64,000 nt of DNA from Rhynchonema sp. JSB1_4 (GCA_030248065.1 JASAMV010000800.1:19102-83101); one strand, 5' to 3'. Numbered from the stretch's first letter, positions 9,728 to 22,586 are shown. Notes: a model not told the origin generated them from the letters alone. Numbers and translations: made by a program.

Positions 9728-12700
9728 TTAGCTTTTTTCATCGGTCTCGATTTTGTCCTGAACGGATCCTTTCGACGATTTCACATTTCGTTTCTTCAGT
9801 CCCTCCGCCCCGCTGTCCGTTAGTTGCTTTTTCGAACGTTTCTTACTGCCGGCAGCGGAGATCTGCGTCGTTGCGAATTAATGGTACTGATATTATGAAT
9901 TATTTGTAAATTAATGATACCGCTTTCACCTACCTACACGTCTGGACCTATGGCTAGGCTTAGACAAAAACTTCGTTTGATTTACCGATGAAGGTCATTA
10001 GGCCTTACAGTAGGCCTAACATAAAGCCAGGCCTGAGAATGAGCCTTGCACAACGTCCACCGGTAGCCCATACTCACCTGCGTTGGGGCGTCCTGCATTT
10101 CCCCGGCTTCTTCCTCCCCCTGCTGTTCCTCTTGTTCCTCATCCGTGGTCGGCACCGGTGTCGGTTCGCGTTCGAAGAATTTCACCGGGTTGTGCACGTG
10201 AGTCCAGTTCTTGGTCGGTTTGGTGAGTGCACGCCACAGACCTTGCTGCTGAAATTGGGTATCCATCTGGTATACATACAGTACACGGGGTTGGGGTTAG
10301 CGTCGGTATGTTTTTGCAATTTATATATTTATTGATTTTGACACTGACCCATACAAGCTCCTTGGTAGTATGGGCGTCTGGGATTTGGTGACCTTGAACC
10401 AACCTCCGCCATTAACCACGTGGGTGGACAAGTGTCCAATGGAGCCGTTCTCCATCCAAATATGTTCCAGCCGAATAATCAACGTGAAAAACAAGTTGAC
10501 TAACGTTCGCTTCAGGATCACTCCTTTTGTCGAACACAGCGTACAACGCGAATGAGATCAAGATGAGAGGAACGATTGGCGCCCTGGCTCTACAAACGAC
10601 CGTTAAATTTTAAAAAATAATAAGAATAAATTGAGTCGTTGACAGAACTAGCCGTCCAAGCAGCCATTCAATTAGCGGGCTGTATTCGGCTCCGTTCCAA
10701 AATGTGGCGTAGAGTAAGTTCTGGTTGTCCAACGCTTTCATCAATAGCAGGCCGATGTACATGAGCTTTAAAAATAGTTGGATATTTTGAGAAAAAATAA
10801 CCACAAAGAAATATTATGAGAAAACATTAATCGTGCTGTATGAACGCACAGGTAACATGACAGGGATGATGACGGCCCAGCTGAGTTGCACAACGTAGCC
10901 GTATGGGCCGAAAATCTTGTGTCCGGGGAATGGTCGTGTTTGCAGCATTTTGTGAATATCGTTGGCAAACTTCGTCACACCTGTATTCAAAATAGGATGT
11001 TGTTGAGCAGCCTGCACTTGATTTTAGCTAGGGAAATGTCGTCATACCATATCTGATGATACACATCACTTGCAACCATCCCAGCACGATGTACGTATAT
11101 TCGGTGTAATGCCAGTGGAGGGCACCTGTTATGGCTGGTCCGGCGGCTGTTAAGTTCTCGAGCGATACTCCTAAACAAGAAATAAATATTTGACGCTTAA
11201 GTAGGCATGATTCGAATGATTCGAGTAATTGAAAAAACGCTGACGAAAACACCCAACCAATGAATACGAGCATGGCGAATAGTCGAAATTTACGTGAGTG
11301 ATATCGGAACAGTTTGAATTCGTCTTCGAAAGCGCGAAAGCTGAGAAAAGAGCCGCGCAATTAACCATGTTAGGAAACGAAAATTAATCCGAATATTATT
11401 ATTCGTTACTAAAAAAATATCACGCTTGAAGACCAAACTCACATAGCATCCAGGCCAACCATCACAGAGCCCAATGGCAATAGTGCCAGCAGCAGATAGA
11501 AGGCAAACACCCAGACACTGGTCGGGCTTCTCAGATACAGCGCCAGCAGGGTATCGTCTGAAGCGTGAATTCAAGAAAACGGATTAGAATTACCAAAATG
11601 TTATTTTTAAAAAAATACCATCTTGTTGTGCGCTTTCAATGTCGTGGAAAAGCGTGAATGATACGGAACCGATCATGCCGTACATCAGAGCGCCGGACAA
11701 TAGGCTGATGAAGAGATCTCTGCAGTAATATAACATGCGCGATTTCTGGGTGAAGTTAAACCAGATTTTGTTTTATGTGTGCATACGTCAACGAACGTGA
11801 ACGAAAGCAACATCGCATCCTTGTAACAGTTCGAGTTGTACATGTTGTTGTAGCTGGCAATGTTCATACGTGTGCCGGACGTAATCGACAGCGAAAACAA
11901 CACGGAATTGATCGCTTCCAGCCACGTCTGCAAAGTTGCGTATGTTTGTCGTTTGTCCCATTAGAACATTAAATTCTTGATGGCATTATTATTGTTAAAA
12001 CCGACTTTCGGTTTGATGAAATAATGCGCGTCCGTCTGAAACAGCCGACCGATGCCGCTCCAGACGCCCTCACCCAGCGAGACCACCTTGAGGAACAACG
12101 ACACCAACAGCACGATCGAGAAGAACAGCACGGCGGGCAGGGCCTGACAAGGGGCGTCAAACGTACTAATACACAAGGGCACCAGGACTTAATGCTGCCC
12201 TTACCCTTCCAATGGATGCGGCACTCTTCTGGATGCACAGGTAGACCACGAGGCACCAGAACATGAACGCGGTGACCATTTGCCAGCGGATGCCCCCTAG
12301 CGTGTTGATCAGACCCGCGTGCGCACCGACGCCTTCGAAGTCGTACACCGCGTTTCTGTATTTACATATATTTTAAATTAGACGAGTGGCGTTATTTTTT
12401 AGCTCGAACATTCTGGAAATAGACTAACTGCAGGAACTGTTGTAGTGCTGGTTTTTGGTGTTTCATTGCTCTTTCTGACGTCAGACCAATGGTTTCGTCC
12501 TGGAAGAATCTTTGAACAGATTTCGTTCGGTAGATTAAAAGAGTGAGGGATCAATGTTTCAAGCACTATTACCTGTGGCACGCAACACACGCGTCGTCGG
12601 AAACGTTTCAGACATTCGTCGTGATCGTAGGTTGTGTCCATCTTGGATATGTTCGTCACCATTTTGCCGTAGATTTGATCGTACTCTCGCGCGCACGTTA

Positions 12701-15700
12701 AGTAGACTTGGTAGTCGGCGGCCCCCATGCAGTCTGAAAGCATTAAGGGGACACGCAGCAGCAGTTAAAGATGTGTGTCAAGAATAAAACCTACAGCTGT
12801 TTAAAGGAACGAACGTTGTTTCTGCCACGGATCTCTGCACTCAATCCACGGCGGCGCACTCAACGTTTGCGCGTACACAGTCAGCACCGCTTTCTCGAGA
12901 CATCGGGCGCCGTAGTCGGAGTACGCCAGGAACGAGTTGAAGATCTGTGGCAATAGATGGGAAACTAGCATCACGTTACGTCACCATTATCAAACAGATG
13001 TTTAAAGTTGGTGGTGAAGGTGATTGCCATTGTCTGCACGAGAACATGTACTGTACTTGAATGATTTTTGTCGAACACCTGAAGCTTGGAGTGCGCACAT
13101 GTTGTTAACAAAATATGACCATTTTGAAACTGTGAGATATGTACCTGTCTGCAACGAATAATTTTTGCACTCGTGTGCGTGTGCACCTGTGCTCGAGCTT
13201 GTTTGAGTCAACGCTTCATAGGTGACGTGGCATTAAAGGGCTCGGGACATAACGGTAGGAAGGGTAGCAGGGAATAGTGTTATACACCGTTGGAAAGCAC
13301 TCTGACAGCATATGTCGCGCACAAGCTTTAAGCTACTTGGAGATTCGCTATCTCTTGGTGGAGCGACTTTTCGTTCCAGAAAAAAGTTAATTTTTTCACA
13401 ACTTGGAACTACTGGTGCAGAAACCACAAATCAGCTGGACGTCAAGTAACGCATGGATAGGATTACAAAAGCGTCTGGATAACTTATCATCACAACAGTG
13501 GTCGCTCAAAGCATTGCTTCACTCGGTGAGGGTGCGAAACGTTCCAAAAATCGGCCACATTTTTCGAGAGCACGAGTTTGTCCCTAAATTTCGAGGCCGC
13601 GCTTTGCGTTCCAGAAATGACAGTGCAACAGAAAAATAGAGCATCGTCGAAAGTACCATAAAATAAGGTTTTTAGATTTGGAAACCCTTAGATAGCGGCG
13701 TGACAGGCCGAAAAAGGCCCAAAAATTGCCCCAAAACTGCATAGTCGCATTCATTGGCGGAAATGTGATGTAAATAGGCCACGTATTGCATCGCATTTGA
13801 AAGGAAAATGTCAGATAAACGCATAGTCCAACAACCTAGACGATTTCGAAGACTTCAAACTCGATGGACCTACTGTTGCAGCCATGCAAACCTGAATACG
13901 ATATTCGGCTATAAGTCGTTTCTGTTAAAAACTATTTAACATCTGATATCACCATACGATGTAGCTCTGAAATAGCTATCGAACGATGTATGACATGCCC
14001 ACACTATCTCGTACTTTGGACAAGTAACGGTCAAAATTCCGAAATCGCACACGGTGACGTGACGGTTTATTCCAGAATCTGCAAAAAAGCAATTTTTTGA
14101 CATGTGCTTCCAAGCGTTAGAATTTTTTGGGGCTTGTCATATATCGTTCGAAAGCTACTCTGGAGATACATTCTTTGGTGCTTTCACATTTGCAATAGCT
14201 ATTGGTCGCACAATGACTAAATCAGAATTCATCTACCCTGATCTTCAGGTTCAACCTTAACCACTATGCTACTTGTATTTTTGACAAAACATTTACAGCT
14301 AAAAATAATCTAGCAGATCAACCACGTTGCCGCAGGTCTGAAACATTCTCTTTACTACATACTTTGTGTGCGATCACGCAACGCAACGTCATTGCCCCGT
14401 CACTTTCCCTCTTCACGATTCAGGAAAAAAATTTCACCAATTCTTATATAGTCATTGTGCGACCAATATCAACAATGAGCACTTATAGCTGAATATCGTA
14501 TTCAGATTACTATGGCTGCCCCGAGAGATTTGTAGACCTTGGGGTCTTCGGACCTTGATAGGTTGCTAAACCAGACTTTTCTCTCGATTTTTTGCTGCGA
14601 ATCCGATACAATCTGTGGCCTTTATCTGTCGCAATTCTGTCGATGAATGTAACCACCTAATTTAGCGGCAATTTAATGGATTTTTAGGCCTGTCACGAAG
14701 CTAGCCATGAGTTAAAAAATTTAAAAACCTTATTTTCTGGTACTTTCGACAATGCTCTATTTCCCATTGCATTTCTATTTCTGCAGCGCAAAGCACGGCC
14801 TCAAAATTTAGGGACAAACTTGTGTTCTCGAAAAATATGGCCGATTTTTGTAACGTTTCGCCCCCTCACCGAGTGAAACAATGGTTTGAGCGACTGAAGT
14901 TGTGGTGACAAGTTATCCAGAAGCTGTTGTAATTATGTCCACGTGTTACGTGAACCGCAGCTCATTTGGGGTTTCTGCACCGGTGGTTCCAAGTTGTGAA
15001 AAAATTCACTTTTTTCTGGAACGAAAAGTCCCTCTACCGAGAGATAGCGAATCTCCAAGGAGCTTAAAACTTGTGTGTAACATAGGCTGTCAGAATGTTT
15101 TCCAACGGTATATACCAGTATGCCCTGCCACCCTTCGTTCGGTTATGTCCCGAGCCCTTTAAAGCGTGTCGTCTATGTGAACTTCACACCTATACATATA
15201 TTACCAAGTGCGAATCATCAGCTGCCACTAACAATGGCCCACCCAATGCCGGAAGCCAGGGGCGCGATGTTGGCGTAGATTTTCGGCGCACTCTGACGAC
15301 AACGTTGACCCAAGGCGATTTCGAGATAGGCCATTGGCATGCCGATCAACAGCATTGTGATCAGGTAGGCGATCAGGAACGCACCTGCAACGGAAAGAAA
15401 CCGATTTCCCAAAGCATGCGGATGCGGGTGGCGAATCAGGCATTTTCCGGTCTAGCAGAGGATACAGCAGTCAGTCAGTCAGAGAAACTCAAGCTGACGA
15501 GGAGCATTCCTTGACACCAAAATTGAACGTGAGTATGTTACCAAACGTGTCCACGTGCCAAAAACCCTAGCCCTAACAAGCAACTCGCATGCATCGTGAT
15601 ACCGGCGATGTTTGAAAAAGAATGAGTTTCTCAAAAGTTTCTCTGGTTAAGATTGTGCTGCATGAAACGTTTTTTTTTTTGATAAATCGCAACCAGATGC

Positions 15701-16176
15701 ATGCTTCACTTTGAAAAAATATAGTCCACGTGGTTGCGAACTCGGGTCTTTTCGTGTCATTCTTGTCTGCTGTCACGTTGGACTGCAGCGACGAAAACTA
15801 TATTGTCTTTCTTTAAAGTGAGACTTGATAAGCCCTGCACAATTTACTACACTTATGAAAATATTCCAAATTACCGAAAATGAAACAGGCCTTTAATGCA
15901 CGACTAACCGCCACCATTTTTGAACAGACTGGTCGGGAAGTATTCCAAGTTTCCCAGCCCGATGCAGTCAGCCATCAGCGCAAAACGGTACGCCCAGATT
16001 CCAGTCCAAACGGGTCGGATTGGTTCGGGCAAGTCGTCGATGTTGCGCGCCACGTCTTTCCCTGCAACAGCTACATATAGGTCGATGGGAATTTTTAAAA
16101 AAACTAATTAAAATTAATTAAGTCTTACCATAATGAAATCAGCAAAACACTAACATGCTCGGGTGATGAAACTCAT
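9728..16176 (-). CDS. SLC6/SNF-type sodium-dependent transporter A
   Basis: Eighteen exons in coding order: 16176-16155, 16061-15909, 15384-15233, 12944-12815, 12733-12573, 12499-12429, 12355-12205, 12143-12006, 11927-11797, 11719-11619, 11557-11443, 11340-11258, 11170-11048, 10980-10850, 10765-10644, 10583-10505, 10266-10078, 9862-9728; 728 aa with continuous phase. TM1 reads CIGLGNLEYFP and then FKNGGG, corresponding to GLGNxWRFPY...NGGG in SLC6. TM3 contains YLEIALGQ. The second extracellular loop has PPWIECRDPW and a CCVP motif. TM5 has SLGEGVWSGIGR, TM6 VLFSLSITSGTRM then SYNN. After TM8 comes YGVTKFANDIHKML. The tail is cytoplasmic, E/Q-rich then lysine-rich. Thirteen consecutive core exon lengths match the downstream paralogue except one. 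The intron 12945-15232 carries a TTAA foldback element. Substrate unknown. Confidence 0.88.
13233..15162. mobile_element. Long-TIR foldback element with TTAA target duplication
   Basis: Begins AGGGCTCGGGACATAAC at 13237 and ends with its complement at 15158. The inverted arms extend about 500 bp each (13237 to about 13730, and about 14670 to 15158), roughly 80-85% alike by eye. Both ends are flanked by TTAA (13233-13236 and 15159-15162). A central 0.9 kb is unrelated and non-coding. Matching small open frames in the two arms are by-products of the repeat. TTAA duplication is the hallmark of piggyBac-type insertion, so this is probably a non-autonomous derivative; that assignment is inference. 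It sits in an intron of SLC6 gene A and is absent from the equivalent intron of gene B. Confidence 0.75.
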
Positions 16177-16559
16177 TTTCGCTTTGTTTTTTTGGTGGTG
16201 AATCTGTGGAGAGTTGATGCCGGCAAATGTATGAAATTTCAAAGCTTGCTGTGTGAAAAGTGAAGTCTGAACACTACTCAATTGATTTTCCAGTCGGATT
16301 CCGGGCATGCAAACGTGTCAAACTGTGATTTGAGATGGCGTTTTGTCAATAATCATGAACAAAGGTAGAATTTTAAACCAGTCTTTCTTTTTTACTCCAA
16401 GTGCGAAAAACCAGTGAATATGACATAATTTTGCATGGGCTCACAAAATCTCACAGCCTGACATTTGTTCAATAACTCAATAGATCACATAATCTTTTTC
16501 ATTAAAACATAATAAAGCTCTCTGTGACAAAAATCATGTTTTCAACGATCTTCGCATTT

Positions 16560-19500
16560 TTAGTTCTGCATAAAGTCCGGATATTGAATTTGCTCTTGTT
16601 GATTTGCTGCAAGAATCGGTTGCATTTCCATACGTTCGTCATTCATCAGATTTGTTGTCTCGTTCGGTGGTGGTGTTTGGGTCCAAATCGGTTGGGCTTG
16701 ATCTTGTGGGGCCAAAATCGGTTGGGCTTGATCTTGTGGGGCCAAAATCGGCTGGGCTTGGTCTTGTGGGGCCAAAATCGGTTTGGGTTGGTCTTGCTGT
16801 GGTAACTGGAAGAATTTCTTCTCTTTGGCCGATGTTCCAGGGGCTCCTCTCGACATTCCAGTCCATTCCGACGTCGGTTTGAAGAGAGCTGCCGCCACAG
16901 ACTGAAAGTCATAACTGATGAAGAATGAGGACAACAACAAGTCAAAAGCTCGGTGCTCGTGAATTCACTCACCTGCTTGTCACTCAGGTGTTGATTCTTG
17001 ATTTTGTCATAGATCTGGTAGACGAGCACGACAAGAATGGTCACTGGCACAATCAGGGAACGCGATCTGCAATTGAATATGAACTGGAAGCGGCGCATCG
17101 AAACTCCAAGTCTTTATTCCAATCCAACCTTCCTGAGAACCATTCAATCACCGGATGGTACGTCACCAGGTTGTCTCGCGTGTCGACAGTGGTCGCACGC
17201 AAGAAGTACCCAGCATTCTCCGTGTCGAGAGCCTTGACGAGCAGAAGGCCGACGTAAACGAGCTGAAGATGAACTGTGTATGAATGAACTGCTTTGACTG
17301 GACAGATGAACTTGAAGGTTCCTGACGCAGCTTTACGATCATGGACCTACCGGCAACAACACGGGTATGACGAATGTCCAACTGGCCTGCACCATCCAAC
17401 CGTAGGGCCCGATGATCTTGTGGCCAAAGAACGGTTGGGTCATCAGCATTCGGTAGATATCGTTGGCGAACCGGGAAACGCCTCCAATTGAATTGACAAT
17501 GGTTGTTGTCAGAGTAAAATATGTGAAAAAATTATCGAATTCCATACCGTATAGTTGAATCAGGAACACTTGAAGCCAGGCGAGAAGAATGAAACCGTAC
17601 TCGGTCCAGAACCAGTGCAGATCCTGCATCACGTTCGGTCCGACGTCAGTCATGTTCGGGAAAGATAGCACTGGAATAGTTTGATCCATGATTTTGTCAG
17701 TTATTCAAATCCAAGAACAAGGTTCTTTGACAGTTGATACTTACGCATCATAATGACGCATCCCATGAATCGAAACGTGCGGGAATTCAGTCGCATCTGT
17801 TTAAAACCATCTTCAAAGGCACGAAAGCTGAAACGAAGTTTTGAATTTTATTGCATACATAGCAGTGGTACCCAATAGGACAATCATAGGAAAGCCTTCC
17901 TTACATTGCATCTACGTTGACCAGCAGTGAAGCCATCGGAAGTGTGGTTTGTAGAAGAAAGAAGAGATAGACCCAAACGCTGTTTCGGTTGTTGAGATAG
18001 AGTGGCAGAAGGATGTCGTCTGCAAATTGACTCATCTGTTATCGAAGTGCTTTGTTGCTTGTATTTTTGCTCACCGTGTTCCATGGCAGTGTCAATATCG
18101 TGGAAGAGAGCGTAGGACACGTAGCCCAGCATGCCGAAACGGATTCCACCAGCAATTAAGCTGGTCACGAGATCGCTAAAGAATAAACTATGTAGTTCCA
18201 AAGATAATTGATATCTCTCCAAATATGAGAGACTCACGCCAAGCACAGCTCAATCGCGTCACGATAACAATTCTGATTTTTGATGTTGCTGTAGCTGCAG
18301 ATCACCATTCGCGTGCCCAACGAAATTGACATGGAGAAGACCACTTGTGTGACTGCGTCGATCCACATCTGCAGATTTCTTTCCAAATATATGAGGATTC
18401 AGAATGATGAATCAATAACCGCAGCTTCACTTTGGCATCCAGCAGTGCTGAGAAATCCGGAGAGAACATACGACCGATTCCGCTCCATACACTTTCGCCG
18501 AACGTAATCACCTTCAGGAACAACACCATAAGGATGAAGTAAGAGACGGCCAGAACGACGGGCACAGTCTGCAACAGCAGTGTTCATGGATTTGATGATG
18601 TGTCAGGCAATCTTTTTAAGAGTGCAAATGCGTATGTACCACACTCATCGTCTTCGCACTGGCTCGGATGCAGACGTAGATCAAGGCCCACCAGAAACAC
18701 GCCGCGCCCACCATCTGCCAACGAAGCCGGCCGAGTCTGTCCACTCTGCCACTGTCAATCCCGGTACTGTTGTAGTCGTACATGGCATACCTGCCGAGGG
18801 AAACCGATCGGCTGACATATACGAAGAGGTAAACTACATGAAGGACTTCAACATACGCTTGGAACTGCCTCAGAGAGGGTACTTGATGCGTTGCCATGAT
18901 TTCTGCAGTCACGTCCTGGCTGTCGTCCTGAAAGTTGTTTCGTGACTTTATCCTGCAGTTAGACAAGTCCGGCAAAACATTTGAAACCTCAGGAACGCAG
19001 CACGTAGATCGTCGTTTATATCCGCCGAGGCATTCTTGTTCGTTGAAATGTGTCGAAGCATTTGGCGCCAATTTTCCGTAGATTTCGTCAAACATGGTCG
19101 CGCAGTACTGGAGTGCCTGGTAGTCGCTTTCGCCCATACAGTCTGAGAACGAGGACAAAATAAAAGTCGCACACTGTTGCGTTGGACAATAACGGCTGGC
19201 ACGAGGCAAATTTATTTCTGAGCATTATGTGTGAAAACTTGAGTATCATTCAACCAGTGCGCGCACTGACATTGCCTTTGCCACGGGTCACGACACACAG
19301 CCCAGGGTGGCTCTGACATGGTCGACGAGTACATCATCAGAATGCCCTTCTCGATCACGCGCGGCGTGTAATCGACGGCGGCGAAGAGAGAGTTGAGGAC
19401 CTGACGATCATATACATAGTCGAAGTGACGAGCCGTAAATCTATGTTATGTAGCCCATCCATACCCACCATGGCCCATCCGACGCCGGTGGCGATCGGTG

Positions 19501-19971
19501 CGAGATTGCCGAACGTACGCGGCGCGCTTTGACGACAACGTTGACCGAGCGCCATTTCGATATAGACAATCGGCATGCCGATGAAGATCTGCGCGATCAC
19601 GTAGGCGAAGAGAAAGGTGCCTGCAAGATGTTCCTCCATTCACTTCATTTCAAATACGCATCACACAGTGAGCAAGTGACTCGTTTGGCTCCGGCTCACC
19701 GCCGCCGCCTTTCAACATCGCTCTTGGGAAATTGTGCAGATTGCCCAGGCCGACCACGTCAGCGAGCAGCGCCATTTTGAATATGAACTGATTGGGCCAA
19801 GTTGGTCGAACGGGATCCGGGCGATTTAGCTGACTTTGATGCCAGTCCTCGACTGAAAAAGTTTATTGCTTTGCTTTTCAAAGAAATAAGGCTAACAAAA
19901 TAGGATGATTGAGCACTATTCTCAGCAATGGTTTACGGTAGCTTACATGGTCCAGTCAGCCATTCGAACAT
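16560..19971 (-). CDS. SLC6/SNF-type sodium-dependent transporter B
   Basis: Seventeen exons in coding order: 19971-19947, 19852-19700, 19620-19469, 19400-19271, 19142-18988, 18927-18857, 18790-18640, 18568-18431, 18368-18238, 18175-18075, 18019-17905, 17827-17745, 17670-17548, 17481-17351, 17262-17129, 17066-16973, 16901-16560; 742 aa. It starts MFEWLTGP. TM1 has VVGLGNLHNFPR then KGGGGTF. TM3 has IYIEMALGQ (exon reads VYIEMALGQ). Loop 2 has PPWAVCRDPW and TCCVPE. TM5 has TFGESVWSGIGR, TM6 VVFSMSISLGTRM. After TM8 comes RFANDIYRML. The long C-tail carries three copies of the decapeptide QDQAQPILAP. It is the tandem paralogue of gene A: exons of 153, 152, 130, 71, 151, 138, 131, 101, 115, 83, 123 and 131 bp are shared. 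The aromatic W of the family's WRFP is missing in both. Substrate unknown. Confidence 0.9.
16680..16790 (-). repeat. 30-bp coding tandem repeat in transporter B tail
   Basis: The plus-strand unit GGGGCCAAAATCGGTTGGGC recurs with a period of 30 bp about four times. On the coding strand it gives QDQAQPILAP and variants (QPKPILAP, QAQPIWTQ). The copies are nearly identical, which suggests recent expansion. Confidence 0.85.
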
Positions 19972-20881
19972 TTCGGGTGACTTTGGGTGTTGATGATATT
20001 GGTTGATCTAGCTTGTTGTAATTTTAGCTGGAAAATAGCCGTCGAAATGTGTAAAATGATGATTTAAATACTTTTCACTTATCTGAATGTTTCAACTAAA
20101 ATCCACACACTACGTAGCCAATGGATATCCCAATCATTTCTTTGACTTATATTTGGCACTGTAGTTCACAACTCGGTTAACTCCACGCACCCCGTTTGGG
20201 TTTTTCTTTCTCAGCATATTCAAGGTGGCTTGCGGAATTTCGTTCTCAGCTGGGACACATTCGCAATTGCCAATTTTATTTTTCGTTTTGACCTATCCCG
20301 CCCGCAGGGCATAACCGCCTGAGGGCCCAGCGGGCCCATCGGGCCAAGCCACAGGGTGGGCCTCGCAAGCCTTGGGCCCCCTGGGCCCCCAGGTATATAA
20401 ACGTGCACGCGTTAACATCTGCATGCATGCGCCACGGCGTATGTTTCATGAGATAAAGACAATGTAAAAAAACCAATTTCCACATGCTCACTACAGCGAT
20501 GTCCAACGTGCAACACCGTGCATAAGAGGGCGTTGGTAGCTTAATGGATATGGCGACCTCTGTCTGTCTGCACAACTCATTCGTGTTAATCCGCTCGCGT
20601 TGGCAATCTTTTAATTCCAATCAGACGCGAATTGAAAACTGCTGGCCCGCGCCACCAAAGGAAATGGTCGGTGGTCAGGCAGGACCACACCATTTTTTAA
20701 CCCTTGCTTGAGGTTATTTTTCAGGCTTGACGCTTGGCTTTGCTCACAATTTTGTTTTTCTTTAAATAATATTAATTTCCCTTTTTAATTTACATGTTTC
20801 CTTTTTCACTCATCGTATCGGCTCTGATCAAGTGATGGAATTTCTTGACTTTGAACTTTCCATCAAATAATTGGGCTCAGA
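19972..20881. other. Upstream of transporter B, no gene seen
   Basis: Probably contains the promoter of transporter B. A GC-rich stretch at 20300-20395 has a G-P-rich reading on the minus strand that looks collagen-like by chance but breaks down, and it is followed by TATATAAA. Confidence 0.5.
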
Positions 20882-21131
20882 CAGTGTAGTTCCTGGTCCG
20901 AAGGGGGAGATAGCGGATCCTCCGTTTTTTTCGGAGGGGGAGATAGTGTACCCCCGACGGGGGAAGGGTGAAGACCAAAATTCAGGAAAAAGTCACTTTT
21001 TGAGGTAGAAAATGCCTATTTTAGGCAAAAATTGGGGGAGATAGTGTACCCGGATGGGGAGATAGGGGGATAGTGTACCACCTGAGGGGGGAGATAGCGT
21101 ACCCGAGGGAGGACCCCCAGGAACTACACTG
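20882..21131. mobile_element. hAT-type MITE, GGGGGAGATAG subfamily, copy 1
   Basis: Terminal inverted repeats CAGTGTAGTTCCTGG and CCAGGAACTACACTG. The interior has several GGGGGAGATAGTGTACC units and the shared segment CAGGAAAAAGTCACTTTTTG. The flanking 8 bp differ on the two sides, so the target duplication has decayed or been lost. Confidence 0.75.
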
Positions 21132-21431
21132 GACCGAGTCAATGTCAAGTGAAACATCGCAGACGCGTCAAACAACAAGAGAACAAGATAATGGTTGACG
21201 TGAAACATTAGACACAGTCTTTCCAGGAACAGCTGCAGCTGCATCCGTATTACCGCTGCATCCAACGTGATCGTGAACCGCATCCAATTGGGACTACCAG
21301 ACTGACCGTTTGAATTTGTTTGAAATGCTTTCTTTTTTTGCATTTTCAAGGGATCACAGGATTTCGTTCCGAACTTGGAATTCGTTCGCGACAGTGTAGT
21401 GGCAGGCCCATGTGTGGGAGCGGATTAAAGG

Positions 21432-22510
21432 TGCTGGTTAACAACCCTTCGACCGCGCTTGATCTTGGGGGGTAGTATATATAAACAAAGTTTGGACATC
21501 GTGTTACTCGACACTAATCTGGTGAGCCGATTGGTTGCTTCCTGACGTTTCACGGCCACATTGAAGTTTGCCCCTCGTGAAAAAAACCGAAAAAATTTGA
21601 AACGCTGCTGTGACACGAATAGGCTGTTTCAAAGTTTGACGCAAGAGTGACAGCAACCTCCAACAGTGTGCCGAAAACCGCAATGCACAATAGCTGTTGA
21701 AACGTCCGCATTGTCGAATAAAAAAATAAAATGTTTCAGAAACCTGGCCATTTTTTGTTAGGATTTTCTACTCGTATAATTTTAAGCATCTGTGGTGAAT
21801 GAAATAAGTTGTCAATTACAAATAAAAATCCTCTAATTATCAAGTTTTTTGTTTGTGCTCCCCAGTTTTCAAAACCCTACACAGCTCACACAATGTTTAC
21901 CACAACATGCGCAAGGCAGTCATTCCACAGCGCACACACAACGACAACACACAGCCGGCACAGCGACAACACAGCAATGTTTCAGCTGGCAAGCTTTGTT
22001 GTGTGTGTGCGCTGTGGAATGGCTGCCTTGCGCATGTTGTGGTAAACATTGTGTGAGCTGTGTAGGGTTTTGAAAACTGGGGAGCACAAACAAAAAACTT
22101 GATAATTAGAGGATTTTTATTTGTAATTGACAACTTATTTCATTCACCACAGATGCTTAAAATTATACGAGTAGAAAATCCTAACAAAAAATGGCCAGGT
22201 TTTTGAAACCTTTTATTTTTTTATTCAACAATGCGGACGTTTCAACAGCTATTGTGCATTGCGGTTTTCGGCACACTGTTGGAGGTTGCTGTCACTCTAG
22301 TGTCAAACTTTGAAACAGCCTATTCGTGTCACAGCAGCGTTTCAAATTTTTTCGGTTTTTTTCACGAGGGGCAAACTTCAACGTGGCCGTGAAACATCAG
22401 GAAGCAACCAATCGGCTCACCAGATTAGGGTCGAGTAACACGATGTCCAAACTTTGTTTATATATACTACCCCCCAAGATCAAGCGCGGTCGAAGGGTTG
22501 TTAACCAGCA
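21432..22510. repeat. 1.08-kb near-perfect palindrome
   Basis: The sequence from 21432 inward (TGCTGGTTAACAACCCTTCG) is repeated in inverted orientation ending at 22510. The arms are about 530 bp and nearly identical, with the axis near 21970 and only a few tens of unmatched bases there. TTAA occurs in each outer end (21438-21441 and 22501-22504), so it could be a piggyBac-like foldback element beginning CAACCC. However, the symmetry continues six bases beyond TTAA, which an insertion would not explain. It may be a recent inverted duplication. The mirrored open frames inside are not genes. Confidence 0.85.
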
Positions 22511-22586
22511 GCTTCCGTTGCCTTGACAGAGAGAAAACGCGAATTTTCGATTTCGCGATAGAAGGCACGGGTTGGCTCAAGGTTTG

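Noticed and set aside
13233..13427. Paired frames with APVVPSCEK in both arms of the foldback element
   Set aside because: They are short and only reflect the inverted repeat; frames do not extend and no transposase motif is present.
20220..20408. Minus-strand frame with GPxGPx repeats, collagen-like
   Set aside because: The glycine spacing breaks after a few units, there is no signal peptide or matching exon, and the GC-rich stretch alone explains it.
20525..20610. tRNA-like segment (GGTAGCTTAATGGATATGGCG ... GTTAATCCGC)
   Set aside because: Box A and B are only approximate and the ends do not form an acceptor stem.
21809..22133. Mirror-image open frames starting MSITNKNPLI
   Set aside because: They are the same sequence read in both arms of the palindrome, without splice sites or homology.
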